A stretch of 64,000 bases of DNA from Thaumasiovibrio subtropicus (GTDB lineage Bacteria > Pseudomonadota > Gammaproteobacteria > Enterobacterales > Vibrionaceae), in the NCBI RefSeq assembly GCF_019703835.1, contig NZ_AP023054.1, positions 1,922,001 through 1,986,000 on the forward strand, given 5' to 3'. Below are positions 1-12,000 of this stretch, one piece after another (position 1 is the stretch's first letter; each line of letters begins with the position of its first letter). Made by a program: the position numbers and the translations under genes. The notes beneath the pieces are model-generated. The model was not told where the DNA came from and did no database searches. It worked only from the letters and a program-made list of their open reading frames with translations.

Positions 1-3000
1 CTGTACGACATAAGTGCCGTTACCTTGAATTGTCCCCAACTCAAAATAAGAAACGGGTTCATCAACTGTTAGGGTATAATCAGTCTCATAGCTATGACGG
101 TCATCTTTGTGATAAGTCATCGAATCGATGAGTTCACCGTCATCATTAAAGGCTTTGATTTCGACTTCAGTAAAGTGCTTGGACTCCTCCATAAACCAGC
201 CACCCACGCCATCCAGGTGAAGGTTTATTTCGTTGATATCTTGCCCTTCGACGGAAATGGTAAGTTTTTCGTCTCCACTTAAGCCCTGTCTGTCGTTATC
301 ACCAATGCCGTGTCCAATATGAGTATTGCCGTTCCACGCCCCTAAAGGACCATCATTACTTTGCACCGTGACAGTTAGATCACCATCTGTAAACTCGCGA
401 GTATGGGAATCCACTTCAACACCCCAGTCATCAACACTCGCATTGTCATCAAAAGTGCCTATCTGTGTTGTGTGTGTACCATTTGCCAATGCTTCTTCAT
501 CTGCGACAAAGCGGACTTCAGTATCAATTGGGATCTCTACTCCGACATCCAGCTCTACCCACTCATCATTGAGGTTAGCTTCGATAATGCCGTGTTCTGG
601 CGCTTGATCTAGACGCAGCGTGGGTTCTTCTCGCAATGAAACGCCAACAGTCTGATCTTCCTCCGCTTGAATGAAGATCTCTTCACCCGCGTCGGGAGCA
701 TCGTTAACCGGATTGACGGTTAGGTCTAGTTGAGTTGCGACTATGTCCTCGCCATCCGTCACATCAAACGTGAACTCTACTTCACCATAGAAATTTTCAG
801 CAGGAGTAATGGTATAGCTGCCGTCTTCATTCAACTCTACCGTCGCATTTGGATCATTGGTTTCTAGGTTAATCGCTGTTAGTGAATCACCATCGATATC
901 AGAAGCATTAGCTAGCAGTTGCTCTTGCGAAATGGTGATGGTGTTATCTTCATCGACCTGAGCAGTAATACCCGATGTTTCAGGTGCGTCATTGACGGCA
1001 ATCACCTGTATTCCGGCGGTTGTATCTGCACTCGCACCCTCTTCATCAACAACAGTGACCTCGAGGTTAATAACGCCATTAAAATTTTCATTCGGTGCGA
1101 AGCTATAGGTGCCGTCGCCATTGTCGGTAAATGTGCCATCATCCCCGCCATAGCTCACGCTATCAACAAAGACATCCCCTTCCACATCGGAAGAATTCGC
1201 CAGCAGCTGTCCGTCAGAAATGGTGATGACACCATCTTCATCTACTTGATATGACGTTGCCCCCGCCACTGGCGGGTTATTTACCTCACCCACGGTAATA
1301 TCAATGCTGGCATCGACCGTATCCGTGCCATCACTGACGGTAAAGCTCATGTCGACGTCGCCGCTGAAGTTCTCGTTCGGCGCAAAGGTATAGGTGCCAT
1401 CACCGTTTTCAGTGAGTACACCTTCATCGCCCGTGTACGTCACAGATTCAATGCTAAGGTCATCACCATCGATGTCTGCTGAACCCTCAAGCAACTGCGC
1501 ATCAGTGAAGGTCAGCGTGCCATCTTCATTCATGGTGAAGGCTTGATCTTCAGCACTTGGTAAGTCGTTAACTGGGTTAACCGTAAGGTCGGCATTGGCG
1601 ACAATGCTGTCGGTACCATCGGAGATATCGAAGCTGATATCAATGTCACCATTGAAGTTCGCATCAGGAGTAATAGTGAATGAGCCGTCGTCGTTAACGG
1701 TCACTTGCGCATTGCCATCAACTGCGAGGTTTGAAGCAGTTAAATTATCCCCTTCTACATCCGAGGCTTGCGAGAGCAACTGCTCTTGGCTAAGGGTAAT
1801 TGACCCATCTTCATCAACGCTGTAGGCCAAGTCACCCGAGACTGGCACATCGTTGAGTGGCAAGACATCAATACCTGCGGTGGTCTCCGCCGTTGCGCCC
1901 TCTTCATCCACCACGGTGACTTCAAGTGAGACATCGCCATCGAAGTTTTCATTCGGGGCGAAGCTATAAGTACCGTCGCCATTGTCGGTGAAGATGCCGT
2001 CGCTGCCTGAGTAACTGACGTTCTCTACTGCGACGTCACCTTCCACATCCGAAGAGTTCGCAAGCAATTGCTCGTTAGAGATAGTGATGACACTGTCTTC
2101 ATTGACTTGGTACGACGTCGCGCCCGCGACTGGCGGATCGTTCACCTCACCGACAGCAATATCAATGCTGGCATTGACGGTATCCGTGCCATCACTGACC
2201 GTGAAGCTCATGTCGACATCGCCAGAGAAGTTCTCGTTCGGCGCAAAGGTATAGGTACCATCACCGTTTTCGGTCAATACACCTTCATCGCCCGTGTACG
2301 ACACAGATTCGACGCTGAGGTGATCACCATCAATGTCTGCTGAACCCTCAAGCAACTGTTCATCAGTGAAGGTCAGCGTACCATCTTCATTCATGGTGAA
2401 GGCTTGGTCTTCAGCACTTGGTAAGTCGTTGACTGGATTAACGGTGAGGTCGGCATTGGCAACAATGCTGTCGGTGCCATCAGAGATATCAAATCTGATA
2501 TCGATATCACCGTTGAAGTTCGCATCTGGAGTGATAGTGAATGAGCCATCATCGTTGACGATCACTTGCGCATTGCCATCAACCGAGAGATTTGAAGCGG
2601 TTAAATTATCCCCTTCCACATCTGAGGCTTGTGACAACAATTGCTCTTGACTGAGAGTGATTGACCCATCTTCATCAACGCTGTAGGCCAAGTCGCCCGA
2701 GACTGGTACATCGTTGAGTGGTAATACATCGATACCTGCCGTGGTCTCCGCCGTTGCACCGTCTTCATCAACGACAGTGACATCAAGTGAGACATCACCG
2801 TCGAAGTTTTCGTTCGGGGCAAAGCTGTAAGTACCGTCGCCATTGTCGGTGAAGATACCGTCGCTGCCAGAGTAGCTAACATCCTCTACAGCCACATCCC
2901 CTTCCACGTCACTGCTGTTCGCGAGCAGCTGTTCGTTAGAGATAGTGATGACGCTGTCTTCATTAACTTGGTACGAAGTCGCGCCCGCGACTGGCGGATC

Positions 3001-6000
3001 GTTCACCTCGCCCACAGCAATATCAATGCTCGCATCCACCGTATCCGTGCCATCGCTGACGGTAAAGCTCATAGCCACATCACCCGAGAAATTCTCGTTC
3101 GGCGCAAAGGTATAGGTGCCGTCACCGTTTTCCGTCAAGACACCTTCATCGCCGGTATAACTCACCGACTCAACGCTGAGATCGTCACCGTCAATGTCTG
3201 CTGAACCCTCAAGCAATTGCGCATCAGTGAAGGTCAAGGTGCCATCTTCGTTCATGGTGAAGGCTTGATCTTCAGCACTTGGTAAGTCGTTGACTGGATT
3301 AACGGTGAGGTCGGCATTGGCAACAATGCTGTCGGTGCCGTCGGAGATATCGAAACTGATATCAATGTCACCATTGAAGTTCGCATCAGGAGTAATAGTG
3401 AATGAGCCGTCGTCGTTAACGGTCACTTGCGCGTTGCCATCAACGCTCAAGTTCGAAGCGGTAAGGTCATCCCCTTCCACATCTGAGGCTTGCGAGAGTA
3501 ACTGCTCTTGGCTGAGGATGATGGAACCATCTTCATCAACGCTGTAGGCCAAGTCACCAGAGACTGGCACATCGTTGAGTGGCAAGACATCAATACCTGC
3601 GGTGGTCTCCGCCGTTGCGCCCTCTTCATCGATTACAGTGACATCAAGACTGACATCGCCATTAAAGTTTTCGTTCGGGGCAAAGCTGTAAGTGCCGTCA
3701 CCATTGTCGGTAAAAATACCGTCGCTGCCAGAGTAGGTGACGCTATCAACCGATACATCCCCTTCCACGTCACTGCTGTTGGCGAGCAACTGTTCGTTAG
3801 AGATAGTGATGACGCTGTCTTCATTGACTTGATAGCTGGTGCTTCCTGCCACTGGCGGATCGTTCACCTCACCGACAGCAATATCAATGCTGGCATCGAC
3901 CGTATCCGTGCCATCACTGACGGTGAAGCTCATGTCGACATCGCCCGAGAAGTTCTCGTTCGGCGCAAAGGTATAGGTGCCATCACCGTTTTCAGTGAGC
4001 ACGCCTTCATCGCCCGTGTACGACACAGATTCAACCGAGAGATCATCACCATCAATGTCTGCTGAACCCTCAAGCAACTGCGCATCAGTGAAGGTCAGCG
4101 TGCCATCTTCGTTCATGGTGAAGGCTTGATCTTCAGCACTTGGTAGGTCGTTGACCGGATTAACCGTAAGGTCGGCATTGGCAACAATGCTGTCGGTGCC
4201 ATCAGAGATATCAAATCTGATATCGATATCACCGTTGAAGTTCGCATCTGGGGTGATAGTGAATGAGCCATCATCGTTGACGGTCACTTGCGCATTGCCA
4301 TTAACCGAGAGGTTTGAAGCGGTAAGGTCATCCCCTTCCACATCTGAGGCTTGCGACAGTAACTGTTCTTGGCTAAGGGTGATGGAACCATCTTCATCAA
4401 CGCTGTAAGCCAAGTCACCGGAGACTGGCACATCGTTGAGCGGCAAGACATCAATGCCTGCTGTGGTCTCGGCCGTTGCACCGTCTTCATCCACCACGGT
4501 GACATCAAGTGAGACATCACCGTCGAAGTTTTCGTTTGGCGCAAAACTGTAAGTGCCGTCGCCATTGTCAGTGAAGATACCGTCGCTGCCGCTATAACTA
4601 ACGCTATCAACGGCCACATCCCCTTCAACGTCGCTGCTGTTGGCAAGCAACTGCTCGTTGGAGATGGTAATCACGCTATCTTCATTGACTTGATAACTGG
4701 TACTGCCCGCCACTGGCGGATCGTTCACCTCACCCACAGCAATATCAATGCTGGCATCGACCGTATCCGTGCCATCGCTGACGGTAAAGCTCATGTCGAC
4801 ATCGCCAGAGAAATTCTCGTTCGGCGCAAAGGTATAAGTACCATCACCGTTTTCGGTCAAGACACCTTCATCGCCGGTGTACGACACAGATTCAACAGAG
4901 AGATCATCACCATCGATGTCTGCTGAACCCTCAAGCAACTGCGCATCAGTGAAAGTCAACGTACCATCTTCGTTCATTGTGAACGCTTGGTCTTCAGCAC
5001 TTGGTAAGTCGTTGACAGGATTAACCGTAAGGTCGGCATTGGCAACAATGCTGTCGGTACCGTCAGAGATATCAAAACTGATATCGATGTCACCGTTGAA
5101 GTTGGCTTCTGGGGTGATAGTGAATGAGCCGTCATCATTGACTGTCACTTGCGCATTGCCATCAACAGAGAGGTTTGAAGCGGTTAAATTATCCCCTTCC
5201 ACATCGCTCGCTTGTGACAACAATTGCTCTTGACTGAGAGTAATTGACCCATCTTCATCAACGCTGTAGGCCAAGTCACCAGAGACTGGCACATCGTTGA
5301 GTGGTAAGACATCAATGCCTGCGGTGGTCTCCGCCGTTGCGCCCTCTTCATCCACCACAGTGACATCAAGGCTGACATCGCCGTCGAAGTTTTCATTTGG
5401 GGCAAAGCTGTAGGTGCCGTCGCCATTATCAGTGAAGATACCGTCGCTGCCGGAGTAACTGACATTCTCTACAGCGACGTCCCCTTCCACATCGCTGCTG
5501 TTAGCAAGCAACTGCTCGTTAGAGATAGTGATGACACTGTCTTCATTGACTTGGTACGACGTCGCGCCCGCGACTGGCGGATCGTTCACCTCACCGACAG
5601 CAATATCAATGCTGGCATCGACCGTGTCCGTGCCATCACTGACCGTGAAGCTCATGTCGACATCGCCAGAGAAGTTCTCGTTCGGCGCAAAGGTATAGGT
5701 GCCGTCACCGTTTTCCGTCAAGACACCTTCATCGCCGGTATAACTCACCGACTCAACGCTGAGGTCGTCACCGTCAATGTCTGCTGAACCCTCAAGCAAC
5801 TGCGCATCAGTGAAGGTCAAGGAGCCATCTTCGTTCATGGTGAAGGCTTGATCTTCAGCACTTGGTAGGTCGTTGACTGGATTAACCGTGAGGTCGGCAT
5901 TCGCGACGACCGTATCCGTGCCATCCGAAATATCAAAGCTGATATCAATATCGCCATTGAAGTTCGCATCTGGAGTGATCGTAAAGCTACCGTCATCATT

Positions 6001-9000
6001 GACTGTCACTTGCGCATTGCCATCAACCGAGAGGTTTGAAGCGGTTAAGTTATCCCCCTCCACATCTGAGGCTTGTGACAACAACTGCTCTTGGCTAAGG
6101 GTGATGGAACCATCTTCATCGACGCTGTAAGCCAAGTCGCCGGAGACTGGCACATCATTGAGTGGTAAGACATCAATGCCTGCAGTGGTCTCCGCGGTTA
6201 CGCCATCTTCATCTACAACAGTGACATCAAGGCTGACATCACCGTCGAAATTTTCATTCGGCGCAAAGCTGTAAGTGCCGTCACCATTATCGGTAAAGAT
6301 ACCGTCGCTGCCAGAGTAACTGACATTCTCTACAGCGACGTCCCCTTCCACATCGCTGCTGTTAGCAAGCAGCTGCTCGTTAGAGATAGTGATGACACTG
6401 TCTTCATTGACTTGGTACGACGTCGCGCCCGCGACTGGCGGATCGTTCACCTCACCGACAGCAATATCAATGCTGGCATCGACCGTGTCCGTGCCATCAC
6501 TGACCGTGAAGCTCATGTCGACATCGCCAGAGAAGTTCTCGTTCGGCGCAAAGGTATAGGTGCCGTCACCGTTTTCCGTCAAGACACCTTCATCGCCCGT
6601 GTACGACACAGATTCAACAGAGAGGTCATCACCATCGATGTCGGCAGAACCATCAAGCAACTGCTCGTCGGTGAAGGTCAGCGTGCCATCTTCATTCATG
6701 GTGAAGGCTTGGTCTTCAGCACTTGGTAGATCGTTGACCGGATTAACCGTAAGATCGGCATTGGCAACAATACTGTCCGTGCCATCAGAGATATCAAAGC
6801 TGATATCGATGTCACCATTAAAGTTCGCATCAGGGGTGATAGTGAATGAGCCGTCATCATTGACTGTCACTTGCGCATTGCCATCAACACTCAAGTTCGA
6901 AGCGGTAAGGTCATCCCCTTCCACATCTGAGGCTTGCGAGAGTAACTGTTCTTGGCTGAGCGTGATGGAACCATCTTCATCAACGCTGTAGGCCAAGTCA
7001 CCAGAGACTGGCACATCATTGAGTGGTAAGACATCAATGCCTGCTGTGGTCTCAGCAGTCGCGCCATCTTCATCCACCACAGTGACATCAAGGCTGACAT
7101 CGCCATCGAAGTTTTCGTTCGGGGCAAAGCTATACGTACCATCCCCATTGTCGGTGAAAATACCATCGCTGCCAGAGTAGCTAACGTTATCAACCGATAC
7201 ATCCCCTTCAACATCGCTGCTGTTCGCAAGCAACTGCTCGTTAGAGATAGTGATAACGCTGTCTTCATTGACTTGGTACGACGTCGCACCCGCCACTGGC
7301 GGATCGTTCACCTCACCCACAGCAATATCAATGCTGGCATCGACCGTATCCGTGCCATCACTGACGGTAAAGCTCATGTCGACATCGCCCGAAAAGTTCT
7401 CGTTCGGCGCAAAGGTATAAGTGCCATCACCGTTTTCAGTCAAGACACCCTCATCGCCGGTATAACTCACCGACTCAACGCTGAGGTCATCACCATCGAT
7501 GTCAGCTGAGCCATCAAGCAACTGCGCATCAGTGAAGGTCAAGGTACCATCTTCGTTCATGGTGAAGGCTTGATCTTCAGCACTTGGTAGGTCGTTGACT
7601 GGATTAACAGTGAGGTCGGCATTTGCAACAATGCTGTCGGTACCATCGGAGATATCAAAGCTGATATCGATGTCGCCGTTGAAATTCGCATCAGGGGTAA
7701 TGGTGAAACTGCCATCGTCATTGACCGTCACTTCGGCATTGCCATCAACCGAGAGGTTTGAAGCGGTTAAGGTATCCCCTTCCACATCTGAGGCTTGTGA
7801 CAACAACTGCTCTTGGCTGAGGGTAATTGACCCATCTTCATCGACGCTGTAAGCCAAGTCGCCGGAGACTGGCACATCGTTGAGTGGTAAGACATCAATG
7901 CCTGCGGTGGTCTCCGCCGTTGCGCCATCTTCATCAACAACAGTGACATCAAGGCTGACATCGCCATCGAAGTTTTCATTCGGGGCAAAGCTGTAGGTGC
8001 CATCACCATTATCGGTGAAAATACCATCGCTGCCGGAGTAACTGACGTTATCAACCGATACATCCCCTTCCACGTCACTGCTGTTGGCGAGCAGCTGTTC
8101 GTTAGAGATAGTGATGACGCTGTCTTCATTAACTTGGTACGACGTCGCGCCAGCGACTGGTGGATCGTTCACCTCACCCACAGCAATATCAATGCTGGCA
8201 TCGACCGTATCCGTGCCATCACTGACCGTGAAGCTCATGTCGACATCACCCGAGAAGTTCTCGTTCGGCGCAAAGGTATAAGTACCGTCACCGTTTTCGG
8301 TCAATACACCTTCATCGCCGGTATAACTTACAGATTCAACCGAGAGATCATCACCATCGATGTCTGCTGAGCCGTCAAGCAACTGTTCATCAGTGAAGGT
8401 CAGCGTGCCATCTTCATTCATGGTGAAGGCTTGATCTTCCGCTGAAGGCAAGTCGTTGACTGGATTAACGGTGAGGTCGGCATTGGCGACAATGCTGTCG
8501 GTACCGTCAGAGATATCAAAGCTGATATCAATGTCACCATTAAAGTTCGCATCTGGGGTAATGGTGAATGAGCCATCATCGTTAACCGTGACTTCGGCAT
8601 TGCCATCAACAGAGAGGTTTGAAGCGGTTAAGTTATCCCCCTCCACATCTGAGGCTTGTGACAACAACTGCTCTTGGCTGAGGGTGATGGAACCATCTTC
8701 ATCGACGCTGTAGGCCAAGTCACCGGAGACTGGCACATCGTTGAGTGGTAATACATCGATACCTGCGGTGGTCTCAGCGGTTGCACCATCCTCATCAACG
8801 ACAGTGACATCAAGGCTGACATCGCCGTCGAAGTTTTCGTTCGGCGCAAAGCTGTAAGTGCCGTCACCATTGTCGGTAAAGATACCGTCGCTGCCGGAGT
8901 AACTGACATTCTCTACAGCGACGTCCCCTTCCACATCGCTGCTGTTCGCAAGCAACTGCTCGTTAGAGATAGTGATGACGCTGTCTTCATTGACTTGGTA

Positions 9001-12000
9001 CGACGTCGCACCCGCCACTGGCGGATCGTTCACTTCGCCCACAGCAATATCAATGCTGGCATCGACCGTATCCGTGCCATCACTGACCGTGAAGCTCATG
9101 TCGACATCGCCAGAGAAGTTCTCGTTCGGCGCAAAGGTATAAGTGCCATCACCGTTTTCAGTGAGCACGCCTTCATCGCCCGTGTACGACACAGATTCAA
9201 CCGAGAGATCATCACCATCGATGTCTGCTGAGCCGTCAAGCAACTGCGCATCGGTGAAGGTCAGCGTGCCATCTTCGTTCATGGTGAAGGCTTGATCTTC
9301 AGCACTTGGTAGGTCGTTGACCGGATTAACCGTAAGGTCGGCATTCGCGACGACCGTATCCGTGCCATCAGAGATATCGAAACTGATATCAATATCGCCG
9401 TTGAAGTTCGCATCAGGGGTAATGGTGAATGAACCGTCGTCGTTAACCGTGACTTCGGCATTGCCATCAACGCTCAGATTCGAAGCGGTAAGGTCATCCC
9501 CTTCCACATCGCTCGCTTGCGAGAGTAACTGCTCTTGACTGAGAGTGATGGAACCATCTTCATCAACGCTGTAAGCCAAGTCGCCCGAGACTGGCACATC
9601 GTTGAGTGGTAAGACATCAATGCCTGCCGTGGTCTCGGCGGTTGCACCTTCTTCATCCACCACGGTGACATCAAGGCTGACATCGCCGTCGAAGTTTTCG
9701 TTCGGGGCAAAGCTATAAGTGCCGTCGCCATTGTCAGTGAAGATACCGTCGCTGCCAGAGTAGCTAACATCCTCTACAGCCACATCCCCTTCAACATCGC
9801 TGCTGTTGGCGAGCAACTGCTCGTTTGAGATGGTGATAACGCTGTCTTCATTGACTTGATAGCTGGTGCTACCCGCCACTGGTGGATCGTTCACCTCACC
9901 CACAGCAATATCAATGCTGGCATCGACCGTATCCGTACCATCACTGACGGTAAAGCTCATGTCGACATCGCCCGAGAAGTTCTCGTTCGGCGCAAAGGTA
10001 TAAGTACCGTCACCGTTTTCGGTGAGCACACCTTCATCGCCCGTGTACGATACAGATTCGACGCTAAGGTCATCACCATCGATGTCCGCTGAGCCATCAA
10101 GCAACTGCGCATCAGTAAAGGTCAGCGTACCATCTTCATTCATGGTGAAGGCTTGGTCTTCCGCTGAAGGCAAGTCATTAACTGGGTTAACGGTCAAATC
10201 AGCGTTGGCAACAATGCTGTCGGTGCCGTCGGAGATATCAAAGCTGATATCGATGTCACCGTTGAAGTTCGCATCAGGAGTGATCGTGAAGCTACCATCG
10301 TCATTAACCGTCACTTCAGCATTGCCATCAACCGAAAGATTTGAGGCAGTAAGGTTATCTCCTTCCACATCGCTCGCTTGTGACAACAACTGCTCTTGGC
10401 TAAGGGTGATGGAACCATCTTCATCAACGCTGTAGGACAAGTCACCGGAGACTGGCAAATCATTGAGTGGCAAGACATCAATGCCTGCCGTGGTCTCGGC
10501 GGTTGCGCCATCTTCATCCACCACAGTGACATCAAGGCTGACATCGCCATCGAAGTTTTCGTTCGGGGCAAAGCTATACGTACCGTCACCATTGTCGGTA
10601 AAGATACCGTCGCTGCCGGAGTAACTGACGTTCTCTACTGCGACGTCACCTTCAACATCGCTGCTGTTGGCAAGCAACTGCTCGTTAGAGATAGTGATGA
10701 CGCTGTCTTCATTGACTTGATAGCTGGTGCTTCCTGCCACTGGCGGATCGTTCACTTCCCCCACAGCAATATCAATGCTGGCGTCGACCGTATCAGTGCC
10801 ATCACTGACCGTGAAACTCATATCGACATCGCCAGAGAAGTTCTCGTTTGGCGCAAAGGTATAAGTGCCATCACCGTTTTCGGTGAGCACACCTTCATCG
10901 CCCGTGTACGACACAGATTCAACAGAGAGGTCATCACCATCGATGTCTGCTGAACCCTCAAGCAACTGCGCATCAGTAAAGGTCAGCGAGCTATCTTCGT
11001 TCATGGTGAAGGCTTGATCTTCCGCTGAAGGCAAGTCGTTGACAGGATTAACGGTGAGGTCGGCATTCGCGACGACCGTATCCGTGCCATCAGAGATATC
11101 AAAGCTGATATCGATGTCGCCATTGAAGTTCGCGTCTGGGGTAATGGTGAAACTGCCATCGTCATTTACCGTGACTTCGGCATTGCCATCAACCGAGAGG
11201 TTTGAAGCGGTTAAGGTATCCCCTTCCACATCTGAGGCTTGTGACAACAACTGCTCTTGGCTAAGGGTGATGGAACCGTCTTCATCAACGCTGTAGGCCA
11301 AGTCACCGGAGACTGGTACATCGTTGAGTGGTAATACATCAATGCCAGCGGTGGTCTCCGCCGTTGCGCCATCTTCATCCACCACGGTGACTTCAAGTGA
11401 GACATCACCGTCGAAGTTTTCGTTCGGTGCAAAGCTGTAAGTGCCATCACCATTGTCAGTGAAGATGCCGTCGCTACCGGAGTAACTGACATTCTCTACA
11501 GCCACATCGCCTTCGACATCCGAACTATTCGCTAGTAACTGCTCGGCTGTTAACGTTAAAACGCTATCTTCATCAACCGTATAAGTGGTACTACCTGCCA
11601 CTGGCGGGTCATTAACTTCAAGCACGGTAATGTCGATATTTGCATCGACTGTTTCAGTACCATCAGAAACGGTAAAGCTAAGATCGACATGACCACTAAA
11701 ATTGTCGTTTGGTGCGAATGTAAAAGTACCGTCGCCATTATCAGTAAATATACCCTCGGTGCCAGAATAAGTCACCGACTCAACAGAAAGATCATCACCA
11801 TCAATATCACTTGCACCAGCAAGCAATTGTTCGGTTGTAAAGGTTAACGAGCCATCTTCTTCAATGGTGTATGAAACATCCTCTGCTTCTGGACCATCAT
11901 TCGTGTTTTCAACATTGACTTCAAATGTTTCAGAGACGGTTTCTGTGTCAAAATCATCTTCAACGGCCACTGAAGGATCAAGTGCATCTTCGACATTGAC

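Noticed and set aside
1568..11492. Many 60-185-codon open frames on both strands repeating through the adhesin region
   Set aside because: They recur at the 861-bp period and are shadows of the repeated coding sequence in other frames. None has its own ribosome site or family match.
1282..11613. Possible CRISPR-like or satellite array
   Set aside because: The repeats are long, contiguous and in one reading frame, with no unique spacers. They encode cadherin-like domains.
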